DNA from: Lingula anatina
Lineage: Eukaryota > Brachiopoda > Lingulata > Lingulida > Lingulidae
NCBI RefSeq assembly: GCF_001039355.2
Contig: NW_019775844.1
Span: 142,737-193,375 of the forward strand
Length of the DNA: 50,639 nucleotides
Reading direction: 5' to 3'
The stretch's first letter is position 1. The number at the start of each line of letters is the position of its first letter. Shown in pieces: positions 34,434-44,900 of this stretch. Both the position numbers and the translations under genes were made by a program. The notes beneath the pieces are model-generated. The model saw nothing but the letters and a program-made list of their open reading frames with translations, was not told where the DNA came from and did not search any database.

Positions 34434-35780
34434 TGGATTATAGAGAGCGCTGTTGTACAGTCGTCAGTGTGTCTGTTGAGATATCTTCCAGATATAGCTG
34501 CTCTAGTGAAGAATATCCTGTGCCTGATGGACATTTTCATGTAATATGACATGATGATGTTTTAGATTGTCTTGAAAAAAAGTATTTGGTGGTAGTATAC
34601 ATGGATGCCATCTGTTGACAATCTTAGCTATGCTCTCTGACAATGAGAAGAGAGAACATATTTTTTGTGCTTATAACTTGTGTATTCGCATCACTACAGA
34701 ATTTTATGATCTTGAGCTGGTCTCTTGAATGATACCCAGTTATCAGTTTGTACTTAACTGTCTTCTTGCATGCCATTGTTTTATGTAACAAATATTACAA
34801 AATGTAATGCAAAGCGATTTTGATTTTGCAGCAGTTTGCTAAAATTATGGGTTTGTTGTGATAGGTATTATTTTTGTAAGAATTTCATGTGCATGTGGAC
34901 TGTTCTGCCCAAGCAGACTTGCTGATTTGACATGCATGTAGGAAAATGGCATTTTATCAAAGTTTGACATATTTGACATATTGACTTGTGTGTTACATCA
35001 AGTTTTTGGAGCCAGTTATTTGTAAGGGTGAGAAAAAGAGAGAAAGACTTGTGTAATGTACTCATGTAAATCATGTTAGTATATTATTTACAAATGATGA
35101 ACACGCATAATGAACAAGTTATTCCTAGCTTTTACAAACAAAATCGACTTAATTTTTAGTTTTGTATATTTTATGTTTAGTTTTATGTTATTTTGCTATA
35201 TGATATGTTATTGATATATATGAAATACAGTGTATAGTGTCCCCAGTTCATACCCACTTGTACCCTTGACACTAAAGTGTGTGTCTTGGTAGAATTTATT
35301 CTTTTTTGTAAACTTTGTCACGCACATTTAAATGTATCGCATTGTATAAGATTTACTTTGATACATAGATTTTACTGATTAATGAACTTCAGTTCTTGCG
35401 ATATAGAAGCATTTCAATTTTTACCGTATGTTGACAGTCAAAGTTTCTTTGAGACGGATTATCTGATATATACTGGTTCAAAACGACTTGGGAGAATTCT
35501 GATTCTGAAAGGATCTGAAATAGGGGAAAAACAGAATGATATTTCTTAATTCGTTTTATCACAAATATTTGCATGATGTTCTGGCAGTGAGATTTGTATT
35601 AAGATGTTGGAATTGGCATGTTTTAATAGCTTGTCAGCAAAAGATCTGTTCGATTTACTATACGTAGCCTGATGCGGATGCCAAGATGCAGATTTGTTAA
35701 TGATTTTTTAAGAAGATTGATCAGTAAAATGCTACAATTGTTGATATTTAAAAGATATTAATAAAATATTAAAACTTTAC
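34434..35780 (+). other. anosmin 3' UTR
   Basis: It runs from the TGA at 34431-34433 through about 1.3 kb of AT-rich sequence without a domain-bearing frame to the polyadenylation site. The extent is inferred from the signal at 35760. Confidence 0.55.
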
Positions 35781-35800
35781 GTGTCTTTTGCTTGTTTGTG
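35760..35800 (+). terminator. polyadenylation signal of anosmin
   Basis: AATAAA at 35760-35765 is followed after about 15 bases by a GT-rich stretch (cgtgtcttttgcttgtttgtg), the standard layout of a strong animal poly(A) site. Confidence 0.6.
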
Positions 35801-35903
35801 AATTACTCTAGAAAGGTACAGTGCCTGTGCATTTTTTATGCCAAAATAGGAACGGATGGTGAAAATGATGTAAGCAGCAGGTTTTATTCCACAACATACC
35901 TAA

Positions 35904-36323
35904 AGCCTAGGTTACATTTGCCATGCGTTGTGCGTGCGGTGCTCGTACACTGTTCGTAAATCCCTTTTCGTGAGACAGTGGTGTTTAAAATTTGGAGTAA
36001 TCCAGTTGCGTAAACATGGAAGTTTTGCGTTACTTTACTTAAGCCAAATGGGTGCTTAAAATCGTATGGGGCTATTGACAGTATTGATCTTCAAGGAAGC
36101 CGCACGGAAGACGTAAGGGAACTTCACTTAAAACTGAAAGGGCTCCGTGCGATCGTTTTTCAACCGACAACCATGAACTGATTTTTCCCAATGTGACCTC
36201 AAAGTCATGGCTCAGTATAGGAGAGGCACTGGCACGTAATGTAAAGGTACTCGCCATTTACTAACGATGTCAGTTGAAGAGAATTATTATCATACGGTGT
36301 ATTTGGCAACTGTAATCTAGGCT
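35904..36323. mobile_element. 420-bp MITE, PIF/Harbinger type
   Basis: Left end agcctaggttacatttgcca; reverse complement of the right end agcctagattacagttgcca: 18 of 20 bases match. The flanks are TAA (35901-35903) and TGA (36324-36326), compatible with a 3-bp target duplication changed by one mutation. The interior is CpG-rich, like the 993-bp element at the window start, which also begins with agcct. No coding capacity. Confidence 0.75.
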
Positions 36324-36894
36324 TGAGTCATGTGCATGAATCAAGATATGACCGTAATATAGGCCTAATTTGTAGAGTAGTGAAAAACGAGGGAGTAACA
36401 TGACAAAATGTTCCGCGCTCTCCGCGTATGCAGCCGTGCCAATAGTCGGTTTCATGGTTGAAAAAAGATCAAAAATTATATCGCCAAAGTAATCTATCCC
36501 TCAAAACCACAAATAATTATTTTGGTGTCCTCTCTGAAAATGCTTTATAGCGAATTTTTATTTTGCAGTCATGAATTGTATATACATCAGGAGCGGAACT
36601 ATTTTGGCAACGTTACCATTTTGGCGGTCCACATGTACAGTGTACATGCACCATTAGCTCCTACAGAAAACGTAGTGTTCGTGTGACGTGTGCGATAATA
36701 AAAACCTTAAGTGAATTTTTCATACAATAATCAATGAACATTAAGTGCATGTTAAATTGATTCACTTTTTCTCTTCGGAATAAAGAGTTGCTAGCTCATT
36801 CTGAAACGCCGTCATTCTTCCAAACGTCGATAAGAAAGCGGAGCCAGAAGAAATTTCCCTCTAACAAATATTTACGTATCTTTTGTCGCATGTT

Positions 36895-37291
36895 ATAGCG
36901 GAAAAGGAAGAAACGAAGCAGAATTAAACATTTCAAATTGTTTTGTCATTTGTGTTAATTTATATTTTTGGTAACAATTGATCTGAACATACTGATAACA
37001 GATAAATAAAGAAAATGCATTTGAATGTCTTTTTGAAATCAATAGACCATGTAAAACTACAATTATATGAATATTTATTTTTCTTATCGCTGGAAGGCAA
37101 ATAGATTTTTTGACCGAAAAACTATTCTTACACTTGCACTGCGCCATTGTCCTTGCTAAATTCGCTCTGCTCTGTATATCACATGTATCACACATACCAA
37201 ATCATTTTGAATACTTTAAAAATTAGTAATTACCTTTTAGAATTTTTAGATTTTGTGCTGCATATTTGTTGTTATACTGCTACTATACATG

Positions 37292-37324
<33 letters not shown>

Positions 37325-37340
37325 TACTCCTGCTACTACA

Positions 37341-37386
<46 letters not shown>

Positions 37387-38355
37387 ATAATAATAATAAT
37401 AAAGTTTTCAATTTCTCAAAGTGGACAGGTTCGGTTAATTTTACCGCTAGAGATAAAAAGGTTTATAAACTTTGCGTTATGTTATTCCAGATTGAACTCT
37501 ATAAAAACCTATCCCAATGAATGCCTTGCCGCTTGAGAGCCCTGGTAGCAGCCAGAAGAGCTCAGACGTAATGTTCAGCGACCATTGCTGTGACTAGATA
37601 CTGAAGGTCCTTTGCAGACCGCGTAACTCTTTTACAGACGATAATTTGGAAAATATGGAGATCCAAATTATCTCTTTTAATGGTTGTCGTATCGCATGGA
37701 ATATGCAATGTATTTTTGTTTGCTTCACTGGCGAATTTAATTAATGAACTGATGTCACAATGGCATCAAAGAGATAATTAAAAGTTATTAAAACACGATT
37801 TTCAACATTATTTTAATTTATCAGTCGGAGGTGGATATTGTACATTTGGTCCCACTTCTTACCATGTTGTTTTTTATGGTGTTGGTAAGAAGAGAGTTAT
37901 GGATTAAAGAAAGGATGAGACACGTTCATGAAAACGAACTTGCTATTTGTTCTTGCCCTTTGTACTTTCCCACTTTCCCTTAACTTTTAGTTTTTCTGGC
38001 ATTAGGCCTACATATGTGTCGTTTGTTATCCTTAACGAGTAAGACTTTTCCAATACTTCTTTCTAATTTCTTTTTTTTTTTCACATAGTTTTCTTTAATG
38101 GTCTATGTTTTTGTGAGTACTCATGAAAGTGTCACAAACGCTTGCAGTCATTAATTTTTACTCAATGCTCTGAATGCGTGTTTAATTGTTTGCCTCAAAA
38201 GTATCAATTTGATTGCCTTGTCCCTTATTGCGAACGCGCCCGGGCGTATTGATCGACCTCTAAATTGTGGCAGCCTGGGTATTGATCCCGACATTGTTTA
38301 TCAGACAGCACAATTGATGAGCAGATCAAACGTCGTCTTTGAATAAACAATCTTC
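36895..38355 (+). repeat. duplicated block A (partner at 48780-50639)
   Basis: Collinear but diverged matches to 48780-50639: near the start (ggaaaaggaagaaacgaag against cgaaaaggaagaaaggaag), the block ending taccttttagaattt, the stretch gaaaacgaacttgc, and at the right end gggcgtattgatc through gatcaaac to gtctttga. The Tc1 fragment and the long TAC repeat are present only in this copy. Confidence 0.75.
37483..37845 (+). mobile_element. Tc1-like element fragment (3' part)
   Basis: Closely similar to 7127-7440, the 3' end of the Tc1-like element, including aatgccttgccgcttga, the block ending tgtttgcttcactggcgaat and aaaacacgatttt. It holds no transposase motif. Confidence 0.8.
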
Positions 38356-38774
38356 ATTATTTCTGTAGTTGAAACCAAACATTAATGCTTAGTTCACTCT
38401 GAAAATAATCACGTTGGCGGCCATCTTTAATCTTAAAAAAATAATAACAGAGTGTTGAGTTTATTGATTGAAATTAATATCAGTTCAATTGCGTCTTCCT
38501 TTTCACTGTGGCATTCTGTTTTGTGAAGAAGAATATGTGATATTAAGTTAAAACATTAAGGTGGGCACACCATGTTGGGTGCTTTTTTCTAGACTTCATA
38601 CCATTCCGTGCAAGAAAACAATTTAAAAACCAAGAGAAAATTTTATGCCATGGAAAGAGATACAAATTGTTATTAGTGGAAAAAAGGAAAACGATCAATT
38701 TTTATACGTACGGACTGAACGATACGAAGACTGCTGCTGGAAGTCGCATCAAAATACGGTAAACGGAACTGTAA

Positions 38775-39050
38775 AAGGGGCGGATCGAGGATTCTTTGAA
38801 AGGGGGGTCCGATCTTTTTGGGAATGACAGGACTCGGATGCGAAGGCGACCCTTGCCCCCTTGGCGTAAGGTTTGGGGTCCGATGAAAGGCCCCGAGAAA
38901 TGTTGGTGTTTTATGGGCAAACGGTGCCATTTGGAATTATTTAGAACTAGAATTCACCTAGTCAAAATTCAAATTCCAAGAGGGGACCATTGGTGTGATT
39001 TATTTCTCCAGAAAACGTATTGCAATGTTTTATTTTGCTCCTAAGCGCTT
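38775..39050 (+). mobile_element. dispersed GC-rich element, copy 3
   Basis: The best preserved copy in this orientation: ggggcggatcgaggattctt, then ggggggtccgatctttttgg, aaaggccccgag, aacggtgccatttgg and tagtcaaaattcaaattcc. It lies about 450 bases upstream of the lectin start codon. Confidence 0.7.
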
Positions 39051-39516
39051 CCTTCGCCCTTTTAATTCACTAAAAGCGTTTCTACGAATGAATAATTTTG
39101 AGATAGGGCGTTCTGATTCATTCAGTAGAGTGATATGACAAGAAGAAAAAAAAAGAATCTGGTACTAGACGTGCAAAGAGATTCATTTCTTTTTTTCTTT
39201 AAAAATAGTTTTGTTTGTTTTTATCTTGTAGCTGCAAACACTAATAATTGTGCTAGTACACTGGAATATTCAGGGGAGAGTATAGCGGCCGTATCTTTTG
39301 AGATACCCCCCTCTCACTCCCTCCAATATAGCATAAGGAGCAATACGAGAAAACAAGAAAATTCCCCGTTCCTGGTCCGTATATATATTACAGAAAAGTT
39401 GTCTTTTTTTTAATTATTAGTTTATAAACCTTTTTGTCCTTGTTCACCGCCTCCCAACCTTAACAAAACTCTAGATACGCCATTGTAGCTAAACTAACTA
39501 CTTATAAATATTACAG

Positions 39517-41945
39517 ATGAATACTGCGCTGGTCGCCAGTCTGCTCTTGTTGCTGAGTATAAAGCACGTTTCAGGTTAGTTCCAAGAGGTAATGTTAAAT
39601 TTTAGTATATCGTTCTAAAACTTTTACCAGAAGTTCAGATATACATGTATACTAGGGCAAGCCCACCGAGGCGGGCAATGAGTGTTAGACCTTTACATAG
39701 CAAACATTAAAAAAATTCCTGGAAATTTCAACAGTTTTCATTATAAGACAAGACACCTGCATGGTACGTGCATATCATAGCCTGAACAGAATTGCAACCC
39801 ATTCAAAGTAGACAATGCTCTCGTCCATTTCGTTATGGAAATAGAAACCAGTTCATTTCAAATGTGACTGAAAATTATTCTCAAAGGTTCTTAAATTAAA
39901 GCAAAGGTTTGGAAATAATAAACATGGTGAAATTTCCAGGACATCTACCTATTTATTTATTTATTTGTTTATTTATTTATTTATTTATTTATTTATTCTA
40001 AGGTCTAACGTGAACTCTCTTTTTTGACTACCTTATGTATACATAAGTTCTTAATGCAGAATGATGAATTAAAATCATTTCAATAATTCATTCCTAAATG
40101 AATGAATAGAAAATGAATGCAATGGTACCTCTTACAGGTGGATGTGCTTGGAACTTTGTGAACGGCATTCCAAAGTGTTTCAGATACTTTTCCCAAGAAC
40201 GGTCTTTCAGTGATGCAAATTACACATGCGCTAATACCGCTGACGGGGCGACGCTAGCTATGCCAAAAACTGAAGAAATCAGCGATTTCATAGAAACTAT
40301 TCTGTGAGTATTGTGATTTTTTACAAAGAAATGAATAGCATCAACAAAAGGCAAAGCGACTTTCATTTTTTTTAAATTATAATAGTTAGTAGTAAAATAA
40401 GTGATTGGTTTATTTAATAAAAATATTTATCCACTGGATTGACATAAATGTCTAGATTCATTAGTTTGCCACTGCGACATATTATATTAAATATATAGTA
40501 TAATATGAGTAGATATAACTGTAGATGGATCATTTGTACATTAACAAGGATATCTATTACAGTGGCGGATTTAGTGGGAGTCAGGGGGTCCTGATCCTCC
40601 CTTCGGTTTGCGAAAAAAAATCAAACTAATATTCTCCTCTTGAAACAGGTATTTTGACTAACTGAAGCATAGTTCTAAACCGTACCATAAGGTACAATTT
40701 TCCTGGATCCGACCCTGCACCATGCCAGTTCCTTAGTAAATCATCTTATACGTGTGAAGGCCATGGCAAAATTTATTTAAATTTCAAACGAGCGCAGCGT
40801 GCCTTGCGTTCGTTAAAGATGTACACTGCGAAATTCAACATTATCAATACTCACAAGGAGAGTAAAAAAAAAAGAAATTTTGACCTCACGACTTTCTGGA
40901 TCGTAACTCTGTCAGCGGTTCTAGATATACAACCCCGCCAAGCTCTCTAGGAAGAGTTGTCAATATTCCTCAAAACAGAATTGGTATACCCTTGTTGAAG
41001 GCTCGTCGCGCCGCCTACAGGAAATGATTGCAGTACGCAGTAGACACTCACACTGTTTGACACGTGGTCCTTAACAAACACATCCTCATGCTATTTGTTT
41101 GCGAATTTGGTAATATTTTGTGGTGTCTTATCATGGGCATTTCTTTACCTCTGTGGAAATCACAGCGAAACATTGGATTTTAGCGGGTACATTTTATACA
41201 TTTGAACAAATGGTGTAAAATACGGATATTTTCACCACTATTTTGTATTTTCTTAAATATAAAATATATATATATATATGGTTAAGTGAAAAAAGTTGAA
41301 ATTACCATGATATTGATAATTTCTACCCTTTAAAGGTGTAACTATCATTGTTTGCTTAGGACAACCAATAATTTCTCAATTCAGACTTCAAACCATTGGT
41401 TCTCAGATGATATTTTCTCAATTCAGACCTGCAAACAGTGACAATATATGGATCGGCCTGCTTTGGCTCTCAGAATTCGGAATAAATTATAATGGGATAT
41501 TCGAAGACGATTTCAAGTGGCTGGACGGCACTCCGGTCACGGAAGGGTTTCAGAACTGGGGGATAGCTAATTCCGTAAGTACCAATTAAAACAGGTCTTT
41601 GGAACTGTGTGTGTGTGTGGGGGGGGGGGGGGAAGGGGGGGAGGTCATTTCACTTATAATGATTACATTTCAGAAGGGAACTTAACTATTGTTCTAATAC
41701 CCTGTATGTCACATAATAAATGTATTTTTGATAAATTAATCTTAGGTTATCATTATACATATTGCCCTGAGGCAGGCTGTGTCCTAATCAGTCATTTCCT
41801 TTATTTTCAGTATAATGAAAATGTACCCTGTGTAGGTGTTCGCTTACGCAAATCTTTCGGCCACAGGGTGTGGTGGGACAAAGATTGCAGCTTTAACCAG
41901 TTCTCCTATATCTGTGAAGTACCGTATACATCTTGTCCGTGTACG

Positions 41946-41988
<43 letters not shown>

Positions 41989-44900
41989 TATCACTCCTCG
42001 TAGATTCATCTCAACAACTTACAATTAATTTATTAGCAAATTTGATAGGATAATATTGAGACATAAATAAGCAACGGAATTTTTATACCCAACCAAGTTG
42101 GACTAGGTAGGTGTCTATATAGCAGGTACAGCATTGGATGAAATTCATCCTATTTATTTTGTAACAGCTAGACTGAGGAACCTCTAGTAATACAATATAA
42201 TTTTGTTTCTGCATTCCAGGTTGTTTAAGTCCATCACAAGGGAACCGCACCACGTTTAATCCGGTCTTTTCGAGATACGATGTGGGAGATACAGTGACCT
42301 ATGCCTGTGAGTCGCCTGAAGAGGGTTTGGTAGAGGGGGACCTGGAGCGCACTTGTATGGGAGCTTTCAATTGGTCAGGATTAGAGCCTGTTTGTGGTGG
42401 CTGTCCAATCCCGCCCTCTGATACAAACTACACAACACTGGTAAGAAACCAATCGTTTATACACACCTACCCTGTTGGGTACACAGTGACATACGCATGC
42501 GCAGATAGCCGACTAGTGCACGTGGCCGGCGACCTCACGCGCACGTGTCTCACCGACTTGACGTGGTCTGGTTTGCAACCAAGATGTGACGGATGTCTGT
42601 TTCCTCCGCATGGAAACCACTCCATTCACGATCTCATCGATAACGGAGACCCTTTTGCCGTCGGAGACGTAGTCTCTTACCAGTGCCTGCCAGGTTTATT
42701 GCCAATTGATGGAGACACCATTCGCACTTGCCTTGCCGACCGAACTTGGTCCGGGACACCCTTGTCCTGTTCCGGATGCTCGCCACCCGCCAATGATACA
42801 CAGTTTCTTAGTTTATACGAACCAGTCAAAGAGGAATATCAATTAAACGAAACCATCTCTTACTCTTGTATTGGTTCTTATATTTCTATACAGGGAGAAA
42901 AAACACGAACATGTGACTCTAACTTAGAATGGACCGGGAATGGTTCACTACAATGTGTCGGGTGTCCGCCCCCAGAGAATGCCACATTGGCCACGTACAG
43001 CGCTCTTAACGTCACGTACTACGAAATCGGATACCTAGTGGAGTATACATGTCTTGATGGATTTGTATGGGTGGAAGGGGATTTAAATCTCACGTGCATG
43101 CCTTCTCTTAACTGGAATAGCACAGCACCAACATGTAAGGGGTGCGATGCTCCAGAAAATGGAACCCTTGCCAAACCATCAGTTTTGGGATCGGATTTTG
43201 GAGTAGGTGAAACTGCTCACTATGCTTGCACTGATGGCTTCTTCCTCTTCAGTGGAGATATAAACCGCACATGTCTTGATTCCCTAACGTGGTCCGGCGT
43301 CGCCCCTGAATGCCGAGGGTGCACCGTGCCGGAAATCGGGTATCTTTCCAATTACTCTCTGAGCGAAGGCCCTTATTTCCCCTTGGGTCAGGTCGTCAAC
43401 TACACGTGTCATGATGGATTCCAGGTGAAAAATGGGAGCCGCAATCGAACTTGCATCATGGCCAATGGTTTTGAAGGATCAAATTGTTCTTGCATCAATT
43501 TGTCAAATGGGTACGAGAAAGAATTTTGCCCCATTGACTACACCAATCAGACCATTTGCCGCGCGGGGCGTGCAGTTTGGTCCGGAACCCCTCTACAATG
43601 CGGCGGTTGCAAAAAACTGTTCAACAGCAGTAGGTTTGTCATCATGCCACAAAAGAACACATACAGAATAGGGGAGTCTGTGAATTACACCTGCAATCCA
43701 GGGCTCCGTCACATGCGTGGGGACCTGACCCGCTATTGCCAGGAAAATCTCACGTGGTCCGGGAGAACGCCGTCGTGCGTAGGGTGCAGTGCGCCAGATG
43801 ATGCCGATACCAGGGCCACCTACAGTCCAGCGTTAGAACCAATGCACATGTATAGAATCAATAAAACCATCACCTACAGCTGCGACCAAAACTTTGTTAA
43901 AGTGAATGGAAGCGACTCGCGCACTTGTCAGTTTGATCTGACCTGGTCAGGACATCCAATGAGGTGTGGAGGGTGTGGCCTACCAGAGCTAGGAACAAAT
44001 TCGACGCACAGTTTCGCACATAACAATGAGACGTCACAGTTTGGTATAGGAACTGTGGCGATCTATGAGTGTTTTACGGGTCATGAAAAAATTGATGGGG
44101 ATTGGAACCGCACTTGTTTGGGAACCCTCAACTGGTCAGGAGGGGCTTTGTCTTGCTCAGGTAAGATTCCGGAATACATGACTTAAAGCGTTTAGAGACC
44201 AGACTACAGTCTATTCTCTATAGCTAAGCTGTAAAAATACTTTGATATCAATACTTAAACATGTTTTGCGTTTTGCTTTATGGGTTTGAAAATGACGTAA
44301 ACACAGAAGAAGTAGGGTGTACAGTTTATGGAAGAAAAATACCAAGGCAGATAAGACACGAAAGTTCAACTTTAATTTGATAGATGGATTAACAAAAAAT
44401 GTGCGGACACCAAACCACAATGATGACGTAAAACTACGATGTTCTCACGGCGATATGTCCACACAATGGTCTGACACTGCGACACATTGCAAGCCTCTGG
44501 AATTTTCATTTCTAAATTATCATAATTTACTGAAAATATTACGTTTCTTTTTAATACGATAGATAAGCTTCTATTTGAAATTAAGGGATACTTGGCCAGT
44601 TGGAATGTCCATGCGTTATCTATTTTTTGGAAACGAACAAGTGCCCTATTTTCGAACTTAAAGGCATACCATGTTCACTAGACTCCTATAAAAAAAGAAT
44701 AAATACATATTTATAGACAAGATATCACAACACCATTGACAAAATGGCAATACATAAAGTTGTCTTTGAGTTTTATTTTTCTAATCTTAACGTCAACAGT
44801 TATATACACCAGTATACCAGTAGGCCATTACAACAATGCAGGCTGAAAATGGACTAAAAAAGGAGTTTACGGATCGTACTTCTGTGAACAATTTTGAATA

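Larger units (their letters stand above)
36324..39516. other. intergenic, anosmin to lectin gene
   Basis: No exon supported. It contains the left member of a duplicated flank (36895-38355), a (TAC)n microsatellite at about 37297-37387, a Tc1 fragment at 37483-37845 and a dispersed-element copy at 38775-39050. Low-complexity Leu or Thr frames across the microsatellite are artefacts. An upstream non-coding exon of the lectin gene may lie here. Confidence 0.45.

Noticed and set aside
37147-37536. Poly-Leu and poly-Thr proteins
   Set aside because: Different frames of the (TAC)n microsatellite.
43432-43671. 79-codon frame inside lectin exon 5
   Set aside because: An alternative frame within the CCP-coding exon, whose main frame has the full cysteine pattern.
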